Part shown: in pieces, positions 1 to 10,269 of the stretch
How the letters are laid out: each line of letters starts with the position of its first letter
Position numbering within the stretch: the stretch's first letter is position 1
NCBI GenBank assembly: GCA_036873755.1
Contig: JAVTVY010033792.1
Location: forward strand, 62,001 to 126,000
Reading direction: 5' to 3'
From: Hanleya hanleyi
Taxonomy: Eukaryota > Mollusca > Polyplacophora > Lepidopleurida > Hanleyidae
DNA length: 64,000 nt
Made by a program: the position numbers and the translations under genes
Notes under the pieces: model-generated
Database searches by the model: none
Told to the model about the DNA's origin: nothing
The model's input: the letters and a program-made list of their open reading frames with translations, nothing else

Positions 1-192
1 TTGTTGATCATGTTCATCTTCGCTTTGCGACTCGTAATCGGAGGAAGATATCTCAGAAAAACCACTCCGGTCATCAGTGTGAAACCCTTCGAATTCTGAG
101 CTAGAATATCTGTCAGAGACCTCCCCTCCGGACGTGTCGTCATTAGAAAACGACTCGATGTCAGATCCACGCGTCCCGTAGTTCGCCACCAT
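1..192 (-). CDS. Partial acidic N-terminus, unknown protein (runs off left edge)
   Basis: An ATG at 192-190 on the minus strand opens a frame with no stop for 64 codons to the window edge. The product begins MVANYGTRGSDIESF and is rich in Ser, Asp and Glu, with acidic runs such as SSSDYESQSEDEHD. It has no hydrophobic segment, so it looks like a disordered acidic N-terminal tail. Such tails start several transposase families and also many nuclear host proteins; nothing here separates the two. GC content is higher than in the flanking DNA, which agrees weakly with coding. Three CRE-like motifs lie 180-290 bp upstream. The family is not recognised. Position at the edge, absence of homology and the short length keep confidence moderate. 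Confidence 0.42.
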   Translation of the reverse strand, partial: MVANYGTRGSDIESFSNDDTSGGEVSDRYSSSEFEGFHTDDRSGFSEISSSDYESQSEDEHDQQ

Positions 193-374
193 TTTGTCGA
201 CGAAATTTGTAGGTAACAATTCTCGCGGGAAAATGTGTGGAGTTGGAGTTGTTTACTCGCCGTCGTCAAGGGGACAAGATTCTACACGGATTTCCCCCGC
301 CGAGTCAATCGCGAAGTTGGCACTCTCTCACAGTAAATTTTAGGAATCAATTATCTAGTTTCCTCTATAAAAAA

Positions 375-476
375 GGCGTCATATCGCGTCATTATGGATT
401 AGAGAGAGGCGTCATATCGGGTTGACCAGAGCACATGTCTATGGTTCAGAAGGAGGCGTCATATCGCGTCATTATG
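375..476. promoter_or_regulatory. Three CRE/ATF-like motif copies
   Basis: The motif GGCGTCATATCGCGTCAT occurs at 375 and 454, and its first half (GGCGTCATATCG) at 408. Each full copy holds two TGACG half-sites in the same orientation, the core recognised by CREB/ATF bZIP factors. A TATA-like run (CTATAAAAAA) sits at 365. The cluster lies upstream of the minus-strand ATG at 192, so it could be promoter-proximal for that frame. It could equally be a small tandem repeat. Confidence 0.35.
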
Positions 477-589
477 GGGTAAAGAGTTAATCTTCCAAAG
501 AGAATTTCCATGTCTATTTGAAAGACAACACCCTACTGAATCGACGAGTATGATTATAGGTGAAAACCGCCGGTCACGTATCAAATCAC

Positions 590-1267
590 AGTCAATGGTA
601 GGTTTTTCGGTGCTTTCGTTATCAAGCGTGGGCGTGTGTCTGACCGGACGACAGTCACCACAGCCGAAAATGAACGATTTTCAGCATATCGATGACAGGT
701 ATGGTTACTGGCGTCCAGTCATTTTTTGAAGGAGAGATATCGTACTATATTGTCACCAAATGTAGGGTTATTACTATTTCAAGTTAACAAAAATTTTAAA
801 CATTTTTGCGGCGAGAGGTGTTTTTAGGTGTTGGTAGACAGTCCATGGTAGGTATTAGCATCGAATTATAGTGTGAGGAAATGAGCACAAAATGAACACG
901 TGGGAACTTAATATCTTCCTCATGTATCACTGACTCATTCATCTCTCGATTCCTTCCACTTGTGTGTGTTTAAGAGGAATATGAACCATTAATAGTTTAT
1001 TCTCTGTCTGTCTCATATTACGACGGTCCATTGTATCATCATCGGATCGATCGACAGTCCATGGTAGGTCAAAATACGGTCAGTCCGAACTGACGTGAAC
1101 CGTGTAACCTTGGCCAATGATTCGCCAAATGGAGCTGTTGCCAGGACAAATGGTAGCTACAATGGACTGTCGACATATCTGATATATAATCATATGTTGC
1201 CTCATTATAACATTGCAGCTGTTATGCGGCTTCAGTGTGAAGTGATCCAACCTACAGTTCATGGTCG
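590..1267. repeat. Spaced-motif locus E (CAGTCCATGGTAGG)
   Basis: CAGTCCATGGTAGG occurs at 839 and 1055, with one mismatch at 590. An inverted, degenerate copy lies near 1158 (CTACAATGGACTG) and further degenerate copies near 1021 and 1254. Spacings are about 249, 216, 103 and 96 bp. Sequence between the copies is not alignable by eye. Short frames across 1080-1364 on both strands look like chance. It resembles the loci at 8.5, 14.6 and 35.7 kb in design but not in motif. Confidence 0.45.
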
Positions 1268-1270
1268 CAT

Positions 1271-1985
1271 GACAAATGGACTGGTGCATTCACCTATAAT
1301 CATACTCGTCGATTCAGTAGGGTGGACAATGTATGAACAACACATTCATATTCTTGTTAAGTAAAAAAAATTCAGAAAATTGATCTGCGAAAACCATGAA
1401 GTCATCTCTGGTCTATAGGTATAGACTGTGGGTCACACAGCCATTTTGACAAGGCCGCATCATTGTGTATTACCACATTTTTGATTGGCCGAACTTGTCA
1501 CCGAAGCAATAGTTGTGCATTTTTCTTTCGCCTACGATTGTTGTGTTGTTGGTTGAAGTAGCGGGGTTGAGGGCATTCGAAGCAAGCGTATGAATGGTAA
1601 TGTTCATTTAACAACAACAATAAAACAACTTCCAAATGTGTTCCTAAATGTGTTTTCGCAAAAAACACATTTCAAGTGAATCAAACCAAAATATAAATTA
1701 ATATACGGATGATTAAACGCATTTTTGAGGTATAAGCGCATGTTTGAGAAGCAAATGAAACAAATATAAAATGTTTTATAAATGCTATTGTAACACTTTC
1801 CAAATGTTAATACATGTAGAACGGTATTATACATGTATGTGGAACCACCAGACATCGAATGCTTTTACCCCTGTATATCTTGAAAACAGGAACTATTACC
1901 TTGAAAAGACCTTGAAAATTGGAAGCTTCAAGGTGTGTGAACTGTAGCACAAGTTATTTCTTCACCCAGCAGCGTTTCCACAAAG
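1271..1985. other. No gene or recognised repeat
   Basis: AT-rich sequence with only short chance frames. An 83-codon minus-strand frame at 1604-1855 is Phe/Tyr/Cys-rich, as translated AT-rich DNA usually is. Confidence 0.5.
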
Positions 1986-2870
1986 CAGCCATATAATAAT
2001 ATAATATTATAATAATAATAAAACTTTTAATGAGGGTAACACAGTCAGTTACATAATGAAACTGTTCTTCCCTAGGGCCCTCTAGGATAATACATACATA
2101 TCACTTTGATATTATAATATGTATTCAAAGCACTAATGAAATGTCTGACAGATATACATATTTACATTTTGCTTTGTTTTAGTCTTGTCAATAAACCTGG
2201 GCTTAAAACTGTCCAGGGATGGTGCTTGTTTGACGTCATTGCAGTTTCCTAAATTTGGCTCCGGAGCATTGTAGATAGTCTGTTCTGAGGCGAGGCATAT
2301 CAAATTGTTGCTGTTTGTCTGCTCTGGTTTGTCTGTGTGTGATTTTGTGTCTGTGTATGTAAACAGAGAATTAAAGTATGAAGAATATTGGTAGTACTAA
2401 GCGAGTTTTGTACATAACAGTGGCTTTGATTCTCGATCTGGTCTGATACACTCATCCAGCTGAGCATTGACTCAGTTGGTGTCTGGTAATGGGCATTGAG
2501 AACCAGTCGTGCCACAAGATTTTGTAATTTTTGTAGCATAATTTGTCCATGGGTTGCATTCTGCCATATGGTACAACACTAAACTTTATGTGTTAGAACA
2601 TCTGTATATCAAAAGGTGAGCCTGGTATCTTTTCATAGGACTTTTCTATTCTGATAAAGAATGTGACATTTTCCTACAGACACAGTCAATGTGGTCAGTC
2701 CAGGATAAGGTATCATCAACTATGAGACCTAGAATTTTGTGTCTTTGAAAATGTTCTGTAGTGTAGAGCTTCACCATTGATGTTAATATGCAAATTGTCA
2801 GCAGAATTCCCAACATTAATGCTACAGCCTTTTAGAATGGCAGTAGATTTAGGGTGTGGTACGGAAAACT
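1986..2870 (-). mobile_element. LINE relic, 3' part of reverse transcriptase ORF
   Basis: The minus strand encodes fragments typical of the region after the reverse transcriptase core in CR1/jockey-type non-LTR retrotransposons. One near 2745-2690 reads LGLIVDDTLSWTDHID, the usual LGxxxDxxLSWxxHI signature. Another near 2539-2450 reads LQKLQNLVARLVLNAHYQTP, the usual LQKLQNRAARxI block. Frames are interrupted by stops and shifts, so this is dead. The 3' end on the minus strand runs into an ATT/AAT microsatellite at about 1998-2024, a normal tail for such LINEs. It is probably the downstream end of the element whose core lies at 4340-4910 and 6309-6930. Confidence 0.75.
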
Positions 2871-2990
2871 CCCCCCCCCCCCAGAAAACTTTTCCCTGGA
2901 AAGATTCCCCCCCCCGGCAATAATCCCCCCTGGAAAACTCCCCCCCCCCCTAGGAATTTCTCCCCCGCGGAAATTATCCCCCCCCCACCT
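2868..2990. repeat. C-run cluster (G-runs on minus strand)
   Basis: At least five C-runs of 6-12 bases are separated by 10-25 bp spacers resembling AGAAAACTTTTCCCTGG. On the minus strand this gives four or more long G-runs within about 120 bp, enough to form a G-quadruplex in principle. Confidence 0.6.
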
Positions 2991-2999
2991 TTCATATAT

Positions 3000-4318
3000 T
3001 AAGTGAAACTCAAGAGAACAAAATATATGAAAAATGAACATTCATGGTTTATTAAAATATATACTGAAAACTAGACATATCGCGATCACATACATTTACA
3101 ATAGCACTACAATCAAACATGGCAGTGTGACTAACGTCACAGGACCTACGAAGTACAGTAGGCATTAGGACTCGAACGCGAACTGAACTCTTGGAAATCC
3201 CCACCCCCAGTTGAAATCCTGCCTATATTAAGATGGGCACCGCCCAAGTCAGAATCGCCAGTGATTTTCATCAAAATCACCAGAAATTTTCATCAAAAGT
3301 AGGTCAGCTCAGAACTTGTTGGTAACAGTCTCCTAATGCGCCTTCATTCCAAAATAGATAACGATCGCCGATTTAATTTTTTCAATTTTTTAATTAAAGG
3401 AAACAGATTGAATAATATAGGTTCAGTAGATTTCAAGCTTTACGTGTGAAAATACATTTACATCTCTTTAATGGTTTTCAGTGCCCTTGTACAGGATCAA
3501 AACAACTTTTTGAATCACATTATTTTCCCAACAATACAACAGTACTATAGTAGAAGGTAGCATTTATGTAGTTTACGGTAATTCAACTCAAGACCAACAC
3601 CTTCTATGCACAAGATAATAATGATTCTATGTCATTCTCCTGAGCATAACGGGTACAAAGACGAATAAATAGCGTCTCTACATCACGTTGTTATCTAGAT
3701 ATATGAGACAACACATTTTGGGCATCGGCAATCTGATGAATGTACTATTCTGGTTTTCTTGTTTCACATTATATTCTATGGCGGTTGATCGGTGATTTTC
3801 TTCATTGATAAACGTTAAACCACCTCAGCTTCGTTATGGAAACAGCGCTGATTGTTTGAGGGTATATGCAGTAGTTAAGATTAACCTCAGTAATAGGGCC
3901 ATGTGGCATACAGTGGGACAGGGTATTTTTAGCTGTGGGTAATTTGACCTGAATTTGAAGGCTCAAACCTGATGTGGCCAATGTGAAATAGGATACACGT
4001 TAAAGGCTACAGTTCACATATATCTATAACAATATACTGAAGTGTTAATTATCAATCTAATTTTAATCAGAATTTCAGATCAGTACTTGCTGGTAACAAT
4101 GCCCTAATGCACGTTCATGCCAAAAATCAAGGTTCTAATGTCAACGGTTCTCCTTATTTTGCCGACGAAAGGATTTGGATGGACTGACTGACTGCCTGAC
4201 TGACTGACTCATTACCGGACAATTTGCGATCTGTAGCCTACTTCGTAGGAATATGTAAATAATACATATATGAGCACCATGAAGTACAATCAGTAATATT
4301 ATATATATGCACATAAGT
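3000..4318. other. Unclassified block interrupting the LINE relic
   Basis: This block lies between two parts of a minus-strand LINE relic, so it may be an insertion. CCTACGAAGTA at about 3147 recurs inverted at about 4242, near the TGACTGAC microsatellite at 4185-4210. Two internal stretches near 3305-3350 and 4080-4130 share wording (AACTTGTTGGTAACAGT versus TACTTGCTGGTAACAAT), suggesting degenerate internal repeats. No coding sequence is seen. Confidence 0.35.
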
Positions 4319-4910
4319 ACATTTTGTTATCTTTACACCATCCTTGAATAGTCCCCAGATCCTGATTCAGGTTTTCAACTATTTCAGCAGTAGTTTCTCG
4401 CACTCAGTATGTGTTTTGTTACTTGTATGCTGCACGAGCGAATCAACGACTCGTCCTTTCAAATCTGATGTTGGGTTTTTTAGATTGTTATAGGATAAAA
4501 CAATTGGAAGGGAGAAGGAACGTACATTTTGTTATCTTTACACCATCCTTAGTCCCCAGATCCTGATTCAGGTTTTCAACTATTTCAGCAGTAGTTGGGG
4601 CAGAATAGTATACATTGGTGTCATCAGCATATAATTAACAATACTATTCAACTGACAGTACAACAAATCATTCGTGAATAGAATTGGACCTAGGATGGAT
4701 ACTTGTTGGACACCTACTTGATGGGGTTCTGACATTATGTTTGTGATTGAAACAAATTGTTCCTTTTCATGCAGATATGATTTCAACCATCTATGTGCTC
4801 CATTATCAAGTTTATATAGTTCATCTTCTCCAGCAGGATTTTGTGATTTACTGTTTCAAAGTATTGTATTAAGTCCAATCATGCACAACCAATTAATTGT
4901 CCTTTGTCAA
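4319..4910 (-). mobile_element. LINE relic, reverse transcriptase core
   Basis: The minus strand carries a degenerate reverse transcriptase domain. The catalytic block YADDTNVY is encoded at 4631-4608, with the Asp-Asp pair intact in that frame. Upstream (4715-4655) a shifted frame reads GVQQVSILGPILF, corresponding to the GVPQGSxLGPLLF block. Further upstream is TVNHKILLEKMNY, like the usual FDTVNHxILLxKL. Stops and frameshifts show it is inactive. About 75 bp around 4319-4395 is repeated at 4522-4598. The upstream continuation is displaced beyond the transposon at 4911-6308. Confidence 0.8.
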
Positions 4911-6308
4911 GGCCATCCTTAAAAATATGTTTGTTGGCTGTAACCCGACCCTACCTCAGGAAGTTGGGTCGGTCGGTAGGTAATTTTTTTTTTTTTTTTT
5001 TAGATCAGGTTTTCCTTTTGGGGAGGCTGGAAGAGGTTAGTGTGATTTAGTTCAGATACTAAGCAGGTCATTTGAAATATTCTTTTTGTCTGGCAGCAAA
5101 ATTATTTCAGTATAGAAAACTAGTTATCTTCAAGGTATAAAGCAAGATATTCTTAAATTCAGGCTTGTGTACCTGTTTTATTTCTTAGAAGACATCGACA
5201 TCCTTGAACACATTCTTGACAATGACTTGTGACTAGCTGGTCAAAAAAAAAAAAAAAAATACCACTACCAGACAAACTTTTGCCAAAATTGTGACAGGAA
5301 AGAAAAAAATCCTCTCAGTGTTATACAGAAGGTTGTTCATTATACCATTTGGAGTTGAGAAAAGTACCTCAAATTAATCATTAACATCATTACTGCCCTT
5401 CCTCGTCGCAAATTTATGGTGTGCTTTTATTGAATACTTAGGTACTTCCTTTATTCAGATTAGAAATACATCGTAATTTAATTTACTGACAACAATGAGG
5501 CAAATACTAAGTTTCTAACCTGTGTCTTTTCGTGGAATTTAGTCCGAGGTGGAATTCTGACAAGCGTATTTGATGCCGACATCGGAACGTCAAAATTAAG
5601 CTGACGGCACCATCTAATTTGTCAAGACCGCTGAAGCCACCGACACTATATCCATGGCTTCATCGACATAGAGGGTTATAAAGTTTCCGTTAAACAACAA
5701 AGCAGTATAGATTTTCTGCGTTTAGGCACACTGAAGTCTTCTCGGATAAAAGTAGAAATCCAAACATCGTTGTTGTTGTAACATCGTCAGTCTCAGAATC
5801 TGTCGGTGTACGGACCCACGTGGTGCATGGTGACAGTCCTAAACATGTCTACGTTCCAAGTCGATTCGCGACAGAGCTCTTTATGGCAGGTTTTAATAAC
5901 CAACCGTTTTGAAATATTTTTCCCATCCTGTGTTGCTGTTGCCTGTCGATGTGTTTATTGTCCTCTCGTCCAAACTCAAACACAAAACAGAAGGGGGAAC
6001 TTCCCGCCTTATACACGTGGTCGACGAAAACTGCATTCCCCTACGGACTGGGCCATGGAGGATATGCCTTCAAAACGTGCGACATAAGCTCACATCGCGA
6101 CTACTGGAGAGTGAAATCCTGCTTGCTTTTGCTAGGCGAACGTTTTACATACGTTTACACGAGCGAGGAGACAGGGGAGATAATTCTGACATTGCAAAAT
6201 AAAATAAAAAGATGACCGGTCGGAAAATCGGCGAAAAAAGTTTCCAGTCGGCGGATTTTTGGACAGTCGGTCGGGTTACGCGCAACAAACTTATTTTTAA
6301 GGATGGCC
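4911..6308. mobile_element. GGCC-type DNA transposon, non-autonomous, copy 1
   Basis: The element starts GGCCATCCTTAAAAATATG and ends with the matching inverse, giving terminal inverted repeats of about 40 bp (GTTTGTTG and TAACCCGA conserved). The direct trinucleotide CAA lies on both sides (4908-4910 and 6309-6311), the likely target duplication. No transposase frame is seen, so it is non-autonomous. Subterminal sequence contains GTCGGCGGAT, also present in the TTA-flanked elements at 27.8 and 31.7 kb. A near-identical 1.4-kb copy lies at 42842-44240. A 3-bp target site and GGCC ends suggest a PIF/Harbinger-like family; this is inference. Confidence 0.85.
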
Positions 6309-6930
6309 CAATAGATTGTAACCAGCTTTCAGGCATCTTTGTTAGTGCTAGTCCTTGCAGGTCATGTATGTTACTGAGATTTAATTAGTAAGAGTTGAAT
6401 TAATATGTTTGCTTGGGTTTGAAATACAACCGCTTGACTTAGTAATGACACATTTATTTCAATTTTATTTGCAATAGTTTATAATAAAAGTTTATATGAT
6501 CACTCCGTGTATGGTATGTCTCGTCTGTCACAGTGGAAATGCCCTGCATGTAGAGTCTAGCATAGCAAGAATATTTGTAAAATGTTTGTTCAAGTTTGTC
6601 TTTTACTTCTGTTAGATAAACTCTATCTGATTTCTGGCCCACATGCTTCTCTGTGGGATTAATTTCATGCAGGATTTGCCAATTGTTTTGGGGTTTACTT
6701 TGATTGTGATCTTCCAGAATCTCCAGGGCTGTTTTCTTTGCCTTGTGAAGGAGACATTTCATAGATTATGCCAAATTTTGACATTGATAGTGTCACCATT
6801 TCCTTGATAGTAATCCCATAGATTTCTAGACTTTTGTACTTCACCTTTGAGCCACTGTGGTAGTTCAGTAACTTAGCCCTATTCTCTTGTAATGGTGCAT
6901 GTTTGTCAAGTACATTCCGGGTCATCCTCC
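6309..6930 (-). mobile_element. LINE relic, endonuclease-to-RT linker region
   Basis: On the minus strand, frames at 6925-6695 and 6762-6454 carry NVLDKHAPLQ, typical of the end of the apurinic endonuclease domain of LINE ORF2, followed by a Lys-rich stretch (KKTALEILEDHNQS) that usually precedes the reverse transcriptase. The frames are offset, so the copy is broken. Together with 4319-4910 it forms one minus-strand LINE body split by the GGCC-type transposon. Confidence 0.65.
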
Positions 6931-6984
6931 AGTTTTAGAGCCGCTCATTGTCTGCATACATGAATGAATCATTTAAAGAAATTC

Positions 6985-7076
6985 CAATTGCATCATATGT
7001 GATACCCTGTTACATATACATCATATATGATACCCTGTTACACATATACATCATATATGATACCCTGTTACACATA
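6985..7076. repeat. 30-bp tandem array, interrupted
   Basis: About three copies of a unit containing CATCATATATGATACCCTGT follow one another. A further copy (ACATCATATGAGATACCTTG) appears at 12326-12345. The intervening 5.2 kb therefore looks inserted into a once continuous array. Confidence 0.6.
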
Positions 7077-7584
7077 TGTCAGTCTTTTCGATGAGCAAAT
7101 TAAGGGCAAGTTGTAAATCACTCTCCTGAAATGCTTTGGGGGAGCGGTCGCTCTCCTTGTCAATTGCTCGCCCAAAACACTACTGGGAGAGCTATCTCTC
7201 TGCTGGGACGAGTGATAAAATATTGTAATATAAACTGCTATTAAAGAACTTTTTTTATAAAATAATGAACCAAAAAAATTGTAAATATCTTCCACAATCT
7301 ATGATTATTTCAAAGATGAATTAAAAAAAGTTCTTACAGATAATGAACTTTCAGTTTATATTTAGATTTGAATTTTTTTTTCAAATTTTCTGTTCACCTA
7401 TTACTTAGTATAATTTAATTGGAATATATTTAGCAATTTTATGTAATTTTCAGTTTTTTAATAAATTTCCAATGTACATGTATGTAAATTATTCTAATTA
7501 TTTTGAACTTGGTATATACTAGTTTTCGTCGCTATGATGGCATTGTTTATTTTTAGAATTTACAATTCAAATCAAATGAGCAAA

Positions 7585-7900
7585 TTAAGGGCCATATTTA
7601 CTGGGTTCATCTTTCTCAGACCCAGAATGTACAAGAATGGATATTCCATGGGACTTTCCTTCAAGGTGCCTCAAGATATTACTCTTTGTTACGGAATTGG
7701 TACCCTCAATACAGCTGTCAAATGATTTTTTGGCCGCCCCGCAGAGATTAGGATGTCCGAAGATCTTGTCTCTGTACGTGCACACAGCTTGCACCAGACG
7801 AATGTGATGTACTGCTGACCATCCCTCTCCTAGGTTGTAAAACCAATGTGTTGTTGAACGGCTATTCCCCAGTTGTTGAAGGTTTTCAACTCTACTTTGT
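7585..7900 (-). pseudogene. Relic of transposase-type zinc finger domain
   Basis: Translated on the minus strand, this stretch holds WCKLC (a CxxC pair), then after a one-base frame change YRDKIFGHPNL, IEGTNSVTKSNI and RHLEGKSH. The order Cx2C ... GTxxVTKSNxxRHL...H is that of the TTF/BED-like finger found near the N-terminus of hAT-related and ZNF862-like proteins. The frame shift between the CxxC and the YRDK block and the lack of a continuing transposase frame mark it as dead. It sits inside the block that interrupts the 30-bp array, so it may be what is left of the autonomous element that inserted there. Confidence 0.5.
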
Positions 7901-8495
7901 TTCCTTTCGGAATGCTTGCCATCGCTAAAGAGACGATATGTTCAACAGGATTATCGCTCGAGCAAAACACGGAAGCTGCATGTCACATATACGCCAGTCT
8001 TCTGCAGCTCTCGAAGGTACAAACTTCCCGCCCAGAGATAACACGTGCTCACTCTTTCCATTTGAGTGTAACAGATGATGAACCAATGATCGTGCTCGTT
8101 GTGTCTTTAATAAGCCAATCTCGCATCACTTTGCAAAACAGCCATTCCAAGCTAACGTACACATCTAACTCAGTTTTTGAACAATCACCAGGTGTTAAAA
8201 ACTGCAACTTTTTGCAAAGATAAATGTCTGAGGCTAATAAATGTGAAATGTCCCAAGGATAGGTCACTTCAGTACTATCCCCATGGTCAGGGAAGTCCCA
8301 CCCTTCGGAATGCTCTCGAAGGTACCCACTGCAGTGTTTTTTTTAGACTGGAATTTTCCATGTAAAATCTGATCAGGCCAGGCTGGAATGGGCAGTTAAA
8401 TTTAGCCCACTGGTAACAATTTTGCAGCAGAGTGCATTTGGCTTGGCAGTTGCTCACAGTATCTTGAGCTGAAAATATGTATTCAACCTCATTCT
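7901..8495. other. No recognised feature
   Basis: A 116-codon plus-strand frame at 7873-8223 and a minus-strand frame at 8267-8049 overlap each other. Neither matches a family I recognise. Confidence 0.4.
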
Positions 8496-8498
8496 GAC

Positions 8499-10067
8499 GT
8501 CACGGAAGTCACGAAAGTAAGCATTTTGTTTTTATTTCCTAGGAAATATCTAGTTTAAAAAAAAATCCTTTGTGTTTGTAAACCTCCTATAATTGAATGA
8601 ACTGAGACTGGATTCACATAGAACTTAAGGTCTTTATTGTGGTGGGTAAATCAACATCAATGTCTGTCACGGAAGTCACGCTGATTTGTCATGGAAGTCA
8701 CGCTATACATGTAACACATTTATACCTTGTATTTAGCATTGCATTATTTTGCATTTATGTTAGATCAATCTTGATCACTCTTGTTAAACAGAGTTTTTTT
8801 TCTAACATCTCCCTCCAAATAGTTTGCCAGAATGCCATCCACACCTGCAGAAAGGCAGATGAGGAGGGAGAAGAAATAAAATCAACTGAGGATTCGACAC
8901 TGTACATGTACAATTCATGTACTCGTCTCAAATTGTTATATTTAATCTATTGTTCTTTGGCTGCTAGGTGCAGCAGATGGGACAGGAATCTTTGTCTGAC
9001 CTTCCTGAACAGAATTGGTATCAGCAACCTGTACAATTGGCCATCTAATGAGGACCACTCCTGGCACATGATGGAGGGTATTGTCTTTGACTTTGCGATG
9101 CCTGATGTAGTTAACAATCATGACAAGAGGGGTCACCAGCACTCATTGAGGCAGTCAGGAACCTAGTTCTGAGCGTGCCAAAAATCAAAACAGTTTAAAT
9201 ATGAAATAGTCACATCATTAGTGAAACTTCATCTGTTGAATTTTGACTGATATACATTTGACATTTTTCTTTCATGTGCAGAGGAATCTGCAACCAATAA
9301 TATTTTGGAAATCTTTGATTATAAAGATGTATTTTGGATTAAGTTTGTGTTTTGTGGTTTATGCTTTCTGAGTTGATGACAATAGTTTATAGGAAACAGA
9401 ACTTTTACACACTGTTTTGATAGTGTAGCTGTACTCGCGTACTCTTGTATCCGTCACGGAAGTCACATTTTTTATTGTCACGGAAGTCACACACTTTCAA
9501 TGCTTTGTTAGGCCACCAGGTCACTAATCTATGATACCTAAGTCTGATTTGAGAATCTTCAAACTTCCATGTGGTCTACTGTGTGAGAAAAAATGGTTGA
9601 TCTCTCCTTGGAGGCTACAAAGTAGACGAAACATTTACTTAGTCAATAAATTTGAGATTGTAGCTGTCACGGAAGTCACGTCTTCTCTCATTGTTTGCAA
9701 CCAATAACATTTTGGAAAACTTTGATTATAAAGTTGTATTTTGACTTCGGTTTGTGTTTTCATGTTTATGCTAGTGAGTTAATGCAAATAGTTAGTAGGA
9801 AACAGAACTTTTACACACTGTTCAGTATTGGTGGGGCTACTCGTCACGGAAGTCACATTTTTATTGTCACAGAAGTCACACGCTTTCGATGCTCTGTAAG
9901 GACACAATTTCACTAATCTATGAAACCTTGTCTGATTTGAGAATCTGCAAACTTCCATGTGGTCTACTGTGTTAGACAAAATGGTTGATCTCTCCCTGGA
10001 GGCTACAAACTAGACAAAACATTTACTCAGTCAATAAATCTGAGATTGTAGCTGTCACGGAAGTCAC
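8499..10067. repeat. Spaced-motif locus A (GTCACGGAAGTCAC)
   Basis: The 14-mer GTCACGGAAGTCAC, itself two GTCAC boxes around GGAA, starts at 8499, 8666, 9453, 9477, 9666, 9843 and 10054, with one mismatch at 8688 and 9866. Singles alternate with doublets 22-24 bp apart. Steps between groups are 167-189 bp, with one gap of 765 bp. About 390 bp (from 9290) is duplicated at about 9695. Inside that duplication the flanks have diverged by substitutions and indels while the motif is nearly unchanged. In one frame it reads VTEVT, but no continuous frame joins the copies. A frame at 8639-9166 crosses it without recognisable homology. Confidence 0.7.
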
Positions 10068-10269
10068 GTTTTTCATCTCTCATTTTTTCCATGAAAATGT
10101 ATTAGAATTGAAAAAATGTTAAGCTGAACAGAGGAGCTGTGAAAGGTCTACAAAGTAACTATAAAACATTTCAGATTTGTTCTGAAATTTAGAAGAGGTA
10201 GAATGATAAATCTCAAATTTGAGTAGCTTTTGTCACCTTGGAATGGCTGAAAAGGCTTTTGGTCAGGAG

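Noticed and set aside
8639..9166. 175-codon plus-strand frame
   Set aside because: It crosses the spaced-motif locus, has no recognisable domain, and its VTEVT text is just the repeated DNA motif. An overlapping ATG-CCATCCACACCTGC start (8831) reaches a stop after 15 codons.
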